A DNA stretch of 64,000 nucleotides from Leptoclinus maculatus (GCA_032191485.1 JAVDOI010000006.1:26862425-26926424); one strand, 5' to 3'. Counted from the stretch's first letter, positions 43,378 through 57,311 are shown. Numbers and translations are program-made. The notes: generated from the letters alone by a model not told the origin.

Positions 43378-44130
43378 AAATTCACAGAATTATCAAATCA
43401 TGCTATTCACAAGGTCAGAAATGATATAAGATTAATAGATTTAAAGACCGTTGAGTTCCAGTGCCCTTACTTTCCTTGAAGTGGCTATCTGGGAATCCAG
43501 CACTGTTTCCAATCAATTGTCAAGCTAATTTTAGGCAAACTCAGATAAAAGAAATGCAAATTAGGCATCGTTCGGAGCGAGTAAACAGCGTAGTTTTGTC
43601 TGAAATTGGCACCATAGGCTAGGTATGGCTGTAATCCGCCAGAAAAAAAGGAGGAACAAGTCGCCTCAGCCATCTGACCAGGTGGGAAAATGAAGAGAGG
43701 ACTACAGGAATTTGTTTGAATTGGCATTTATATGCAGATATCTGTTCATAGAGAATACATCCTTTGTTGGTTTCTTGCTTTGTGCTTTTGTGTTTGAGAG
43801 TCTATTCTCTGTATGTTTACCAGGACCTGTAACTACCTACCTGTGCACATGGTCCTCCAGGACGACCCTGGTCATGGAGACCAGGGTGGGTTAGGGTGGG
43901 TTAGAGACGTGGCTTTCTTATGAAATCCCAGAGGGGCACGGGTACACAGGGAGCATCCTTCTAAAAATAGTTTCTTTCTTAGAAACCATCTCTGGTCTAC
44001 CAAATCAGGTAGGTTTAAAAGACTGTCCAAGATAAACTAAGAGGAATTCAAATAAGAGGTTTTTATGGGGGGGCGTATTACACTTGTGTTTCCTTGACAT
44101 ATATTTACATAAAAAAACAAAGGAAAGGTA
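43378..44130. other. No gene recognised
   Basis: Counterpart of 19601-20361, with a 9-bp deletion near 43567 compared with unit A. Confidence 0.45.
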
Positions 44131-44152
44131 ATATATATATATATATATATAT
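44131..44152. repeat. (AT)n microsatellite, 11 units
   Basis: Six units shorter than the orthologous tract at 20362-20395. Confidence 0.95.
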
Positions 44153-44159
44153 GTAAGGA

Positions 44160-46574
44160 TTACAGATACTTGAACCCAAAAGCACAACTCGGAGACAAAA
44201 ATACAAGTTTAGTTCTTTTACTTGAGTTCAGGCACGGTCAAAACTGGGAGGTCAGTCAAACAGGCAAACAAATCCAATAAGGGGAAGTCTGCGAGCGGGA
44301 ACCCATTCACGCTCTTCGGGACCATAACCCTCCGAGTCCACTAGGTATTGCAATCCTCTACCCCATCGCAGAGACTTGAGAAGGCAACGGACCGTGTAGG
44401 CAGGTGCCCCATCGATGAGCCGGTGGGGCGGAGGGGGGCTGGGGGGGTGCTGAAGGGGGCTCTCCTTGATGGGTTTTATCCTGGAGACATGGAAGGTGGG
44501 ATGAATTCTCATGGATGATGGCGAAGACGGACAGCAGCAGGATTGATGATTCGAGAAACAGGGAAAGGGCCCACGAAGCGAGGAGCCAATTTCTTTGATT
44601 CCACTCTGAGGGGAAGGTCCCGCTTAGACAGCCAGACACGTTGTCTCGGGGCATAACGGGGTGCAGGGACGTGGCGTCTGTTGGCAGACCTTTGGTAGCG
44701 GTCGGACGAGTGCAAGAGTGTGGAGCGGGCCTGCTTCCAAGTGCGTCGGCACCGCTGGACAAATGCCTGGACTGAGGGGACACTGGCCTCTTGTTCCTGC
44801 TCCGGGAAGAGTGGTGGCTGATATCCACGGGCACACTGGAACGGTGAGAACCCGGTGGCTGAACTGGGAAGGGTGTTATGGGCATACTCGACCCACAAGA
44901 GCTGCTCAGACCAGGAGGAGGGGTTGCGGGAGGAGAGACAGCGTAAGGCTGTCTCCATCTCCTGATTCATCCGCTCAGCCTACCCATTAGATTGTGGATG
45001 GAACCCTGATGAAAGACTGACCATGGCTCCCAGCAGCCTGCAAAACTGACCAGAAGCGAGAGGTGAATTGTGGTCCCCGGTCGGAGACCACGTCAATGGG
45101 CAGTCCATGCAGCCGGAAAACATTTTGCAGTAATATTTTAGCAGTCTCTTTGGCAGTAGGTAACTTGGGTAGTGGAATGAGCAGAGCAGACTTGGAAAAT
45201 CGATCAATGACCGTGAGAATAACTGTGTTACCGTCAGAAGGGGGTAGGCCGGTTACAAAGTCCAAAGCGATGTGGGACCAGGGATGACTAGGAACTGGCA
45301 GAGGATGAAGAAGCCCAGAGGGAGGTTGGCGAGTGCTCTTATGCTGAGAACAAACCTGGCAAGCACCGATGAACCCCTTGGTGTCTTCCTCCATGGAAGA
45401 CCACCAGAAACGCTGTCTGAGCAGTGCTAGTGTGCGTCTGATCCCAGGATGGCAAGCTAGGCGGGAAGAGTGGCCCCACTGGAGGACCTGAGAGCAGAGA
45501 TTGACAGGAACAAACAACTGGTTATCAGGACAAGCACTGGGGGCAGGGTGTTCGGCATGGGAGCGCTTTACCTTGTCCTCCACCTCCCAGGTTACCACAC
45601 CAATAACGCACTCAGGGCAGAGGATACCTTCAGGATGGGAAGGAGAGCTCTCTCGCTGGAACTGACGAGACAAGGCGTCAGGCTTGACATTCTTTGAACC
45701 TGGTCTGTATGAGAGTGAAAACTCAAAACGGTTAAAAAAAAAGAGCCCACCTAGCTTGACGAGAGTTCAGTCGCTTGGCCGAACGGATGTATTCTAGATT
45801 TTTGTGATCTGTCCAGACCACAAACGGCTGCTCCGCCCCCTCTAACCAGTGTCTCCACTCCTCCAATGCCAGTTTGACCACCAACAGCTCCCGGTTCCCA
45901 ATGTCATAATTCCTCTCCGCGGGGGACAGCTTCCGGGAGAAGAAGGCACATGGGTGAACCTTTTGGTCCTTTTCTCAGACCGCTGAGAAAGGACCGCTCC
46001 TACACCAGTGTCTGAGGCGTCCACCTCCACAATAAACTGCCGGGCAGGATCTGGGAATATGAGGATGGGAGCAGAGGTAAAACGTGATTTTAACTCACCA
46101 AAGGCCCCTGCTGCCGCAGAGGACCACCGGATGGGCACATGCTGGGAGGTGAGAGCGGTGAGGGGAGCAGCCACGGAACTGTAGTTACGGATGAACCGCC
46201 GATAGAAGTTTGCAAAGCCCAAAAAGTGTTGAAGTTCCTTGCGTGTCGACGGGGCGGGCCAGTCAGCAACTGCTTTGGTCTTGGCAGAGTCCATCTGGAT
46301 ATTACCAGCATTGAGAACAAAATCCAGGAATGATACCTCTGTGGCGTGGAACTCGCACTTCTCAGCCTTTACGAAGAGGCGATTCTCCAAAAGCCTTTGG
46401 AGGACTTGGCGTACATGGACCACATGTTCCTGTTGAGACTTCGAGAAGATAAGAATGTCATCCAAATACACAAAAACACAAACATTGAGCATATCCCGGA
46501 GAACATCATTGACCAACCCCTGAAAGACTGCAGGGGCATTGGTGAGACCAAATGGCATAACTAAATACTCAGGA
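44160..46574 (-). pseudogene. Gypsy-1 copy between units B and C
   Basis: Same order as 20400-22815: chromodomain (44252-44512), integrase C-terminal part (44509-44970), integrase (44987-45673), RNase H and RT (to 46574). It shares the T-run frameshift and TAG with the other copy. It also has a private small change near 45970 (CTTTTCTCAGACC) that shifts the RNase H frame. It ends at the same Gypsy-2 junction. Confidence 0.87.
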
Positions 46575-48550
46575 CTGCCAATGCGATAGATGAGTCCCGG
46601 TTCCCCTTTAGAGTCCAACACAGCCAGGACCCTGTAGGGTCCCTTCCAGTGGGGCGCAAGTTTCATGGTGTCCTCCGTAGGATTATGCAGCCATACGAGG
46701 TCTCCTTCTCGATACGGCTGATGACGTGCTGTTCCATCATAATACAGTTTTTGTTTTTCATGGGCATCAGCACCACACTGCCTGGCACCACAAAAAACGT
46801 CTCCAGCCTTTCCGCCAGAGAGGTCACAAAGTCAGCATGAGAAAGAGGCAAGTCCAAGCGCACCATTTGCAATGGCACCAACACATCCACCGGGACACGA
46901 GCTTCCCGTCCATGAGTTCAAAAGTAAGGATTGTAGTTAGTGGAAGCATGAACCCAGGTGTTATAGGCAAAAGCCACCTGTTTCAGATACTCATCCCATT
47001 CACCTCCGCGGGCAATCAGTGATTTGGCCAGTTGATCGATGACAGTCCGATTAAATCTTTCGACCATGCCGTCCGATTTGGGATTATACGGCGTGGTGCG
47101 TGTTTTCTTAATCCCTTAAAGTTGACTCAGTCTTTGAACAACCCCAGCTTCAAACTGCCGGCCCTGGTCACTGTGAACCACTTCTGGAACGCCATGTACC
47201 AGCACGTAATCCTCAAACAGACACTGTGCTACTGATTGGGCCGTTTGATTAGGAAGAGCATACAGGTTTACAAACTTGGAAAAGTAGTCTTCTACTACTA
47301 CTAACACATATCTGTTGCCCTTAGCAGTCACTGGTAATTCAAGAATGTCCATTACCACTCTCTGGAATGGTCGAGTTGCTTTGGACCCGCAATATCTGGA
47401 TCGGCCTGTTGCAGTTCCTTCAGTCCAGTCCCATCATGTGAAAGGGCATGTATGAAAGACAGGTCATTTATCTCACTGTCCGTTTCCAACGGCTGCCCCC
47501 CTGTGATGAGGTCAGAGGTCGGGAGGTTCCCCGCGGATGGCGGTGTCAACAGACTGTCGGCTTGAGGAACCCCTGACTCCCTTTCTGAGCCAACTGCATT
47601 CACCTGTGTTGCGACTTATCGTGAGGCGTCATTCACCGTACTAGCCACCGGATCCTGTGGCCGCCGTGAGAGATCATCAGCGTTAGTATGCTGTTTTCCA
47701 TCCTTGTGTTGAATGACCCAGTTGAAAGGATCCAGCTCCAATATCCACCGTGCTCTTCTTCCAGTGGGATCTTTGTCAATAGACATGGTGCGGAGGCCCA
47801 ACAGAGGCTTATGATCGGTTATAATGGTGAAGGCAGCTGCTCCGATGTAATGTCTGAATTGGCGTACAGCCCACACTATAGCCCACAGTTCTCTGTCAAA
47901 CGTGGACCAGCGCCTTTCGGTGGGAGTGAGCGACTGACCAGCATACACCACCACTCTCTCTAGTCCTTCCCTGTCTTTAGCCAACACGACCCCAACTGCT
48001 TCCATGGAGGCATCTGTGTACACTTTAAAGGGGATGTTGAAGTCTGGCATAGTGACAATCGGGGCCTCTGAGAGCACCCCTTTAAGATACTCAAAGGCCT
48101 CATTACATTCAGTGGTCCATTGGAAAGGTGTGCCTTTACACGTCCGGTGGTGCAGAGGTGCTGCATGCTTGGCAAAGTCCTTCACAAAACGTCTATAGTA
48201 AGAGCATGAACCCACAAACGCTCTCACTTCAGTTGGATTCCGTGGTGTAGGCCAAGTTCTGACCTTGTCGTGTTTCGAGGGTCTGGCTGTAGGCCGTGGC
48301 GAGAAACAACATGCCCCAGGAACACCACATGATCTTGAGCTAGGTGGCACTTTTTAGGGTTTGGTTTGAGACCTGCCGTCTGGATCCTGGAGAAAACTTC
48401 ACGCAGACTGGAGAGATGGCTCTCAAAGGTGGGGCTGTATATCAGAACATCATCGAGATACACCATACACACCTGCCATGGCAGCCCTCTTAGCACCAGC
48501 TCCATCATCCGCTGAAACGTTGCAGGTGAGTTGGTGAGGCCCATAGGCAT
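46575..48550 (-). pseudogene. Gypsy-2 remnant, most complete copy (unit C)
   Basis: From 48550 downwards: RT starting MPMGLTNSPATF, YLDDVLIY, RNase H (TDAS, DHKPLLG; 47616-48350), linker, integrase core (MDI, HSDQG, SDGMVERF), and the integrase C-terminal region with STNYNPYF and APHWKGPYRV (46600-46930). The H2C2 region is missing here too. The frameshift and internal stop are shared with unit A, so the element was dead before duplication. Its 5' end abuts the Penelope-like fragment at 48550/48551. Confidence 0.85.
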
Positions 48551-48926
48551 CGACCGCCACTGGTAGAGGTGTAGAGGTGTCCAAAAATGTATGAAAATCC
48601 TGTTCTGTGTCGTTCCAGAGGCCGAAGATGTCGTCCAGGTACCGGAAATACAGCAGGGGTTTGTATTGGGTTTTAAGGAATGCCGTTTCTTCCCAGTGGG
48701 CCAGGTATATGTCTGCATACGATGGTGAGTATTTACGGCCCATTGCACACCCGCACAGCTGGAGATAGTGGTTACTGTTAAATTCAAAGTCGTTCCTGGT
48801 GAGTGTAATGTGGAGTAACTGTAATATTTCACTGTCTGGTGTGGCTGGGTCTGGATGTTTATTAAAAATGTTTTGAATGGCTGCAAGGGCGAGTGGTGTT
48901 TCTATGTTAGTGTATAGGGAGTCTAT
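48551..48926 (-). pseudogene. Penelope-like RT fragment, unit C
   Basis: Same DSLYTNI, MGRKYSPSYAD and YLDDIFGLW motifs as at 4959-5334, here directly fused to Gypsy-2. A 220-codon frame crossing the junction reads the Penelope part out of frame and is not a gene. Confidence 0.65.
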
Positions 48927-49502
48927 GGGTACTTCTCAAGGCTCTTAATTGTCGTTTCCTCGCTCCTCGCTTGAACCGGAAGTTGTTCTGCGCTGCCATA
49001 TTGACGGCCGTCCCAAAGCTCTTATTTAGCTCAGAGGAGCGAGGAGCGAGGAGCGAGGAGGGAGGAGGGATCTCCAAGGAACCATGAGCGAGGACCCACG
49101 AGAACACACTTCCAGGAAGTCTTTTAACGGCCGACACGCCCCCTCTTTGTTTATCAGTTATGTGATTGGACGCTGCAGCCGATCGGACTGACTGACTGGA
49201 GTTTCATACCAGAGTGAAGACAGATCACAGATTAAACACAAGCTTTATATTTGATTAGTTTTCTGATTCACCATCTGGTTTAAATAAATGTTCACTGTAG
49301 ACTGAACAACAAAAGGACCACAAACAACTTTCTTCATTTATTAGAAAGATTTGTCTTTTCATGATCTGATATTTCCCTCAATAACTTTTATTATGGAAAC
49401 AATTAAAGTCAGAGAGAGCTGGAGAGACGAAACACTTTTTACATCATTTATCATCATTTCATTCAGTCACGTGAGGCGGATCATTCCTGAGTGTTTGAGT
49501 TT
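48927..49502 (-). mobile_element. TIR element X, truncated, reverse orientation, unit C
   Basis: Counterpart of 5335-5903, with one extra GAGCGAG-type repeat near 49045. Confidence 0.65.
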
Positions 49503-50188
49503 TAGGTACCCTTAAGGGTACCTACTGGTACCGACTGGACCGAAGAAAGCAATTTTCAGTAACAAATATATAAAATCTACAACCATGCAGCATACCGTTT
49601 TAACGAAGAATTTCTCATGAACAGAAGCATGTGTAACACTTTACACACTCAAAACACAATAAAACACGATCTATGACAACGTTGCTAGCCTCCTGCTAAA
49701 TATCATCACTTTTTCGCGTTCATTTTCCCGAGATACGCAGCCAAAATAGTCCACCGAAAGACGTTCCTTTAGCTTCCACGCTAAAGCTACCCACTTAGCA
49801 ACATTAGCATTCGACCCGGCTTCGAATGTACATTTCGGATGTACTGTCCAGCAAACACTTCAAACGTTACCCGGGGAAGAGCACCCCCGAGCAGCCAGTC
49901 ACACTGCAGAAGAATTCTGGTTTGGCACTCACCATTTTGAAGAAAAATCATAAAAGTCGTCCTCATATTTCCATTCCGACTGCTGATTCGCCTTTTGCTA
50001 TCTATTTCCTGTCTAATAAAGTTTTTTTGAATGAAGGGGGGGTCAAATAAGCCCGGAGGACGAGATTTCACGACCCGAGACTCGGGCTTTTACGCCGGGT
50101 CTCGGGTGCGTAAATCTGCATTTTTCGGAAAAACTAAAGCCTTCCGGAAAATTCCGTTGACACCACTCCATTGGCTAGATCCTAACAC
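49503..50188. other. Palindrome and unassigned segment, unit C
   Basis: The 22-bp palindrome (49503-49524) followed by the same unassigned sequence as 5926-6589, including the hairpin around 50065-50117. Confidence 0.5.
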
Positions 50189-52681
50189 GTGCATAGACAT
50201 GTCATACGAAGGAATCGACCAACCACAGGCTCAGCAATGGGCACTCACACACCCGCTATAACGCATGGAGCCGTCAGTCGGCGGCCCAGAGACGCCTTAG
50301 AGAGGGTTCTAGCTCTCCAAAATGATTCTAAACTGCTGTGTACCCTCGACCTGGTTCTGACTTATGGCATTACAATAGAAGATTTAATAGTCTTTCCACA
50401 GAACCCTCTCTTATCGGACCATTATCTAATAACTTTTGAATTCCTACTAACTGAGTGTGCGCCATTAAGCAAGAGTTATTACACTAGATGTCTATCTGAT
50501 GGTGCCGTAGCTCAGTTTAAAGAAGCGATTCCATCTTTATTCAACTCAATACCATGCTTTGATATAACAGAGGACTCCTGTGATAACTTTAGTCCCACCC
50601 AGATTGATCATCTTGTCGATAGTGCTACAAGCTCACTGAGAAAGACACTAGACTCTATTGCTCCTCTAAAAAAGAAGTTAGTAAAACAAAGGAGGTTCGC
50701 CCCATGGTATAACCCTCAAACCCGTAAATTAAAGCAGACATCGCGAAAACTTGAAAGGACATGGCGTTCCACTAACTTGGAAGAATCTCGGTTAGTCTGG
50801 CGAGACAGTCTTAAGATATATAAGAAGGCCCTCCGTAATGCTAGAGCAGCCTATTACTCATCGTTAATAGAGAAAAATAAGAACAACCCCAGGTTTCTCT
50901 TCAGCACTGTAGCCAGGCTGACAGAGAGTCACAGCTCTGTTGAGCCGCGTATTCCTATAGACCTCAGTAGTAATGACTTCATGAACTTCTTTAATGATAA
51001 GATCATAACTATTAGAGAGAGCATTAACAATGTACTGCCCTCGACTAGTACCGATCTTTCCTCAAATAGGGTACCCTTAGAAACAGCTGCAAACCATGAT
51101 ATATGTTTAGATGGCTTTACTCCCATCGATCTTGATAAATTAACTTCAACAATCTCTAAGTCTAAACCTTCTACCTGTCTCTTGGATCCTATACCGACTA
51201 GACTGCTTAAAGAAGTGCTACCAATAATTAGCACGTCTTTACTAGATATGATCAACTTGTCTTTACTAACAGGCCATGTACCACAGTCCTTCAAAGTAGC
51301 TGTAATTAAACCTCTTCTTAAGAAGCCCACTCTCGACCCAGAGGTGTTGGCTAACTATAGAGCGATCTCCAACCTTCCATTCCTCTCTAAGATCCTTGAG
51401 AAAGCAGTAGCTAATCAGTTGTGTGACTTTCTACATAACAATAGTTTATTTGAGGATTTTCAGTCAGGATTTAGAAAGCATCATAGCACAGAGACAGCTC
51501 TGGTAAAAATTACTAATGACCTTCTAATTGCATCAGACAAAGGACTTGTCTCTGTTCTTTTCTTGTTAGACCTTAGTGCTGCGTTCGACACCATAGACCA
51601 TTATATCCTGTTACAGAGACTTGAACATTATATCGGCATCAAAGGAACCTCACTGAACTTGTTTGGATCCTATTTATCGGATCGATCTCAGTTTGTATAT
51701 GTAAACGATGAAGCCTCGATGAGGACCAACGTTAGTTATGGAGTTCCACAAGGTTCTGTGCTTGGACCAATTCTGTTCACCTTATATATGCTTCCTTTAG
51801 GTAATATTATCAGAGAACACTCTATAAACTTTCATTGTTATGCAGATGATACTCAATTATATATATCAATTAAACCAGATGAAACCAACCAGCTCACTAA
51901 ACTACAAGCATGTCTTAAGGACATAAAAACCTGGATGACCTGCAACTTCCTGATGTTAAACTCAGACAAAACTGAAGTTATTCTACTAGGCCCAGAACAC
52001 CTCCGAAATCAATTATCTAATGACATAGTTTCTCTAGATGGCATTGCGCTGGCATCCAGCAGCACCGTAAAGAATCTTGGAGTCATTTTTGATCAGGATT
52101 TGTCTGTTAATTCTCAGATAAAACAAATTTCTAGGACTGCCTTTTTTCACCTACGTAATATTTAAAAAATCAGGCACATCCTGTCTCAAAGCGATGCAGA
52201 GAAATTAGTTCATGCATTGGTTACCTCTAGACTAGATTACTGCAATTCGTTATTCTCAGGCTGCTCTAATAAATCTCTTAAATCTCTCCAGCTGATTCAG
52301 AATGCTGCAGCTCGTGTACTAACAACAACTAAGAAAAGAGATCATATTAGTCCTGTATTAGCTTCTCTGCACTGGCTCCCCGTAAAATCTAGAATAGAAT
52401 TTAAAATTCTTTTACTTACCTACAAAGCCCGAACTGGTCAGGCACCATCATATCTTAAAGAGCTTATAGTACCATATTATCCTACTAGAGAGCTGCGCTC
52501 CACTAATTCAGGGTTACTTGTAGTTCTTAGAGTCTTAAAAAGTAGGATGGGAGCCAGAGCCTTCAGTTACCAAGCTCCTCGTTTGTGGAACAAGCTTCCC
52601 GTTTCAGTCCGGGGGGCAGACACACTCATCACATTTAAGAGTAAGCTCAAGACTTTCCTTTTTGATAGTGCTTATAGTTAG
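50189..52681 (+). pseudogene. L2 LINE ORF2, unit C, nonsense mutation
   Basis: Matches the intact 830-codon frame of unit A, but a TCA-to-TAA change at 52163-52165 ends it after 658 codons; the remaining C-terminal part continues in the same frame to 52681. GVPQGS and YADD are intact. The 3' UTR and (TTGAA)n tail run to about 53519. Confidence 0.85.
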
Positions 52682-53519
52682 GGCTGGCTTAGGTCTGCCT
52701 TGGACCACCCCTTAGACAAACTGGTATAGGCTTAGACTACAGGGGGACTTCCTAGGACTCTACTTCTTCCCCGGAGTCTTTGTGCTTTCTCGCCTCACAG
52801 GTTCCCATGGATCGTGGTTTCATCTGGACCCTGGTCCTTCCACCCGCCATGGCCCTGCTGACACCTACTACCAATTTTTATTATTAACATTATTAACCCT
52901 AATACCGTTACCACTAATGCACATTACTGACTTTGTTCCTTCCCCGGAGTCCCTGTGCTTTCTCTCCTCACAGGTTTCCATGTATCGTGGTTTCATCTGG
53001 ACCCTGGTCCTTCCTCCCGCCTTAACCCTGCTGACTCCCACTAATAAATAACACTCTTATTATTACTTGCATTACTATTTCATATTACCGGTACCATTAA
53101 TGCACATTATTGACCAGCTTCTTCACCAGAGTATCTGTGCTTTATCGCCTCGCAGGTATCTCTGGATCCGGGTTGTACCTGGACCTGGTCTTTTCTCCTG
53201 CCGTGGTTCTGTCATACATTTAATGTGTTGAAATTAGATTGCATTTGTTGTAATTTTGTTATGCTGTTCAACACTTGACATCTATTGCACTTCTGTCCAT
53301 CCTGGGAGAGGGATCCCTCCTCTGTTGCTCTCCCTAAGGTCTCTTCCTCTTTTCTCCCCGTTAAAGGTTTTTTTTGGGGGAGTTTTTCCTGTTCCGATGT
53401 GAGGGTTCCGGGACAAGATGATGTCATGTGTACATATTGTAAAGCCCTCTGAGGCAAGTTTGTAATTTGTGATTTTGGGCTATACAAAATAAATTGAATT
53501 GAATTGAATTGAATTGAAT

Positions 53520-55596
53520 GCTGGTGTTACAATCATAAAGCAATTCAACTACTTGATCTTCCCTTCTTTTAACTACCATTTACATGCTTTTAACTTCTTA
53601 TCCCAGTTATCTGTCTAATGGACAGTGTCTTATCATGCGCACATACTGAGGCGCCAACAATTGGTCGAAGCCTCATTACATTATTTAAAATTCATAAAGA
53701 CAATGCCAAAAGACAGGATGTATGGAATTATAGTCAGGACAGTCATTCAAAATGTAATCGTGGCTTTGAAACTTTGATATGCATATTTGGCACAATGTAA
53801 AACAAAAAAAGATTTTGTTCAGGTTACTTCCCCTGACATTGAGAGAATGTTGTTGTCTCTGCCAACTGATAAACTGGCTGGTATAGACCATCTAGATGGT
53901 AAACTGTTGCGATTTGCTTCTAATCATGTATCTATTCCAATATGTCACATCTTCAACAAATGCTTAATGTACGGTGTATGCCCAAAGGTCTGGAAAGTGG
54001 CGAAGGTGATTCCAATACCAAAGGACAAGAAATCAGCCTTCACATGTACAAATAGCCGTCCAATTAGTATACTCCCCATTTTGAGCAAATTATTAGAGAA
54101 AATCGTTTTCAAACAAATGCAGGATTATTTTAATCGGAATAAACTCATTACTAGTTCCCAGCATGCATACAGACAGAGTCACTCAACAGCAACTGCCCTT
54201 GCTCAGCTAACTGATGACTGGCTGATACAGATGGACAATAAGAAAATGGTCAGCACAGTCTTGCTTGACTTCAGTGCTGCATTTTATGTAATAGACCATG
54301 ATATTATGATTACTAAACTTGAAAGTTATGGATTCAGCATTATGGCTCTCTCTTGGATGGTTAGTTATCTTTCTGAGAGATCGCAGAGTCTTTTATAATG
54401 GTAGCTTATCAGACTGTAGATACGTTAGCTGTGGGGTTCCACAAGGAAGTTGCTTAGGCCCCTTACTCTTTTCTATTTTCACAAACGATCTCCCTTTGTC
54501 AATTAAGGATGCCAAAATGGTAATGTATGCAGATGACACGACACTGTATAGCACTGCTTCAAACAAACAGGAACTTGCAACCATTCTGAATCAGGATCTA
54601 GAGAGAGTGTCTGATTGGGTGAAAGTGAACAAACTAGCCCTGAACATTTCTAAAACTAAAAGTATTGTTTTTGGCTCAAAGAATATACTTAATGGTGACA
54701 CACAGCTTCACCTGTCAATGTCTGGTTCGGCAATTGAACAGGTCAAGAAGACTAAACTACTGGGTGTAGTGTTGGACGAACAGTTGTCGTGGTCTGAGCA
54801 CATTGACGGCATTGTCACTAAAATGGGAAGGGGCATAGCTATGACTAGAAAGTGCTTTGCTTATTTAACACTCTCTATTGTTTGTCAGGTGTTACAGTCC
54901 TTGGTCTTTTGTCACCTGCTATACTGTCCATTTATATGGTCAGCAGCAGCTAAGAAGGACATAAACAAACTACAACTGGTTCAAAACCGAGCTGCCAGAT
55001 TAGCACTCAAGTGTTCAATGAGAACTAATACAGCATATATGCACTCTCGCCTGTCATGGTTCTCAGTGGAAACTATAGCCTTCTCATGTTTTTCAGAAAC
55101 GTAGTATTTAATCAGACACCTGAATATGTATTCAATCTGTTACAATACACACGTAACAGACATAACCATCACACAAGGAATGCTAGCTCAGGTCACTTGA
55201 TACCTCCAACCCCAAGAACAAATCTCCTCAAACGTACAGTTATTTTTCATGCAATTACAGCTTGGAACTTACTACCTCCTCATATAACTCTTACAGGTAA
55301 TAATCTGTCATTTAAAAGACAATTAAAGGCTCACCTCAGGGCACTAACCACTTGATGTTTATATATGGTCGGTTACAACAATATACATCCTAGTCTTTGA
55401 TTGCACTATGTATCTGACTGTACTATTTTTATTATTCTGATTGTACTATTTTTAACTGTTTGTTTCATGTCATGTTTTGCACATTTTGTATGCATTATGT
55501 TTTTGTCCTTTCTGTGGACCCCAGGAAGATTAGCGGCCGCTAAGGCGTCAGCTAATGGGGATCCAGTTAATAAACTAAACTAAAAAAAAACTAAAA
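53520..55596 (+). mobile_element. LINE-2, unit C
   Basis: Full counterpart of 9911-11986 with the GGACCCCAGGAAG 3' end and ACTAAACT/A-rich tail. Confidence 0.75.
53787..55355 (+). pseudogene. LINE-2 reverse transcriptase, unit C
   Basis: Three frames (53787-54398, 54319-55104, 55056-55355) with the same two frameshifts as unit A. In addition the motif A catalytic Asp is changed to Tyr (SAAFYVIDHD). Confidence 0.8.
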
Positions 55597-56129
55597 CAGA
55601 ATAAATGCTCAGTTAAATGAACTGCTTAAATGAACAGAAAACTGAAGTCATTTAAAAATTATAAAGGATGCCACTTTTCTTTTGATTCTGTAACAGTGTA
55701 ACAAACTAATAGAATCACATAGATATGAATCTTTTGATACTTCCAATTCAGATTTCGTGACCAACTACTCCAGCTTTTAGGAGTTAAACACTGTCCAAAA
55801 CAATAAAAGTGAGCCCCAGAGCATTGGCCACGAGTTATACAGCAGTGTGTATACTGGTAGTTCCATTAGCCAAACCAAACACTCATCTGTCCACTGTGGG
55901 CGCACAGTAGGGGCTGGGGGTCAATGATGCACTCGGCTATGTTAGCGCTAGCGACCCCTGAATACCCGGTGCAGGTTAAGAGTAGTGAGTGAGGAGTCAG
56001 TAGGCAGTATAAAACAAGCAATAAAAGGCGTTTTGAGAAAGTGTGTGTCAGGCCAACCACAAGAGGTGGATGAGCATGCATGCAGCCATAACCGGGCACT
56101 GAAAATAGAATGCATGCCTTCACTGGAAC
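55597..56129. other. No gene recognised
   Basis: Counterpart of 11987-12523. Confidence 0.45.
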
Positions 56130-56519
56130 AATGGTGTGCCTCAAGGATCAATACTGGGTCCCATTTTGTTTAGCTTGTAGATCAATGACCTGCCAATCTG
56201 TCAACAAATGTATGTTGATGACACATGCTCTTTATTTTGAACTAACGGCAACCATTGACTCCATGTATCTGGTTTAGCAATTCATGTTTACAGCTGAACA
56301 TAAAGAAACCTGATGTTTTTGTTAAGGAGAAAAGTTCAAGGTGGTATCGGATTTTAAATATTCTAGATTTGAATGCGTGTTTTAAAAAGCATGTCAATAA
56401 GATGGCCAGTGCTATCAAATTCAACCTGGCTAACTTTAGGCATACGAGACAATACCCAATTGGCACTGCGGTTTTGCCTCACAACTTGAATGTGCGCATG
56501 CAGCGTCTTCTCATAGCTT
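56130..56519 (+). pseudogene. Old LINE RT relic, unit C
   Basis: Same decayed NGVPQGSILGPILFSL-stop sequence as in A and B. Confidence 0.58.
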
Positions 56520-57120
56520 GAGAAGTCAAGCCACACGTTTGCCTGTCTCATAATTCTTCCGGTTTTCTTGCGTTTGTGTCATCTGTCCACCGGCACTTTC
56601 AAACCGAGTCCTGTAACCCGAGCATGGCTCGAGCTGCTCGTAACTTCTGATATGCAAAGTGCACAAAACATCAAATGAATAACGTCGGGACCAACATTTA
56701 CACAATCATTTTGGAGAAGACTAATGCATTTCATGTTGTAGTTTAGTGGTCAAGTATTGTATTAAGACTGATCGTCTAGTGCTAGATACACCAATAAGAT
56801 AGCATTTCCTAGTATTTTCTGGCTCCTGCACATCAACATCTGTAGGTTTTAATGAGTCGTTTCATGCTAAATCTGTTGGTTAAATGTTACTGAAGGATGT
56901 GTGTAATTTTTAGCATGTTAGTTAGCCTGTGCTAGTCCCTCTCGCCTAAGTTAGGGCTAGTTTGAGCATGTGTCTCCATGTACCCCATTGAAACACGGGT
57001 TCATTTTGAAAGGGTGCAGAACAGCTAAAACAGTTTAGATATCAAGTAATGACACCAAATATGTTGATTTTGCGCATAGTAGCAGAGTAGAAATGAGTGA
57101 ATGAAATACGAGTGTGAATA
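56520..57120. other. No gene recognised (3' flank of SRCR gene, unit C)
   Basis: Counterpart of 12906-13480; it keeps the ~20 bp also seen in B (near 57012). Confidence 0.45.
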
Positions 57121-57124
57121 TTAA

Positions 57125-57130
57125 TTTATT
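57125..57130 (-). terminator. Candidate poly(A) signal of SRCR gene, unit C
   Basis: Minus-strand AATAAA about 180 bases beyond the candidate stop at 57312-57314. Confidence 0.4.
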
Positions 57131-57311
57131 TTTGTATACATATAAATATATACACACACAGCATTCGGTCAGTCCTCCCCTAAAGATCAAGACAAAAAGA
57201 AACATGGTTATGAATTCAGAACAGTTCACTGTGCTGAGATGTCAGCTCTGATACCTGGTCATATTTCGTACTCACAGGTTATTGGTCCAATGGTCGGTGT
57301 TAACAGATGTC

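Larger units (their letters stand above)
22243..46001. repeat. Tandem segmental duplication, unit B
   Basis: This is the second copy of the unit. Compared with A and C it lacks most of Gypsy-2, the Penelope-like fragment, the region upstream of the L2 element and the 5' half of the L2 ORF. The joins are at about 23203/23204 and 23503/23504. It gained Gypsy-3 (26848-31676) and about 3 kb of other repeats (31677-34743) inside LINE-2. Its SRCR gene has four SRCR exons, as in C. Confidence 0.93.

Noticed and set aside
48224..48886. 220-codon minus frame as a possible fusion protein
   Set aside because: It reads the Penelope-like part in a frame without the RT motifs and crosses into Gypsy-2; a chance fusion at a repeat junction.
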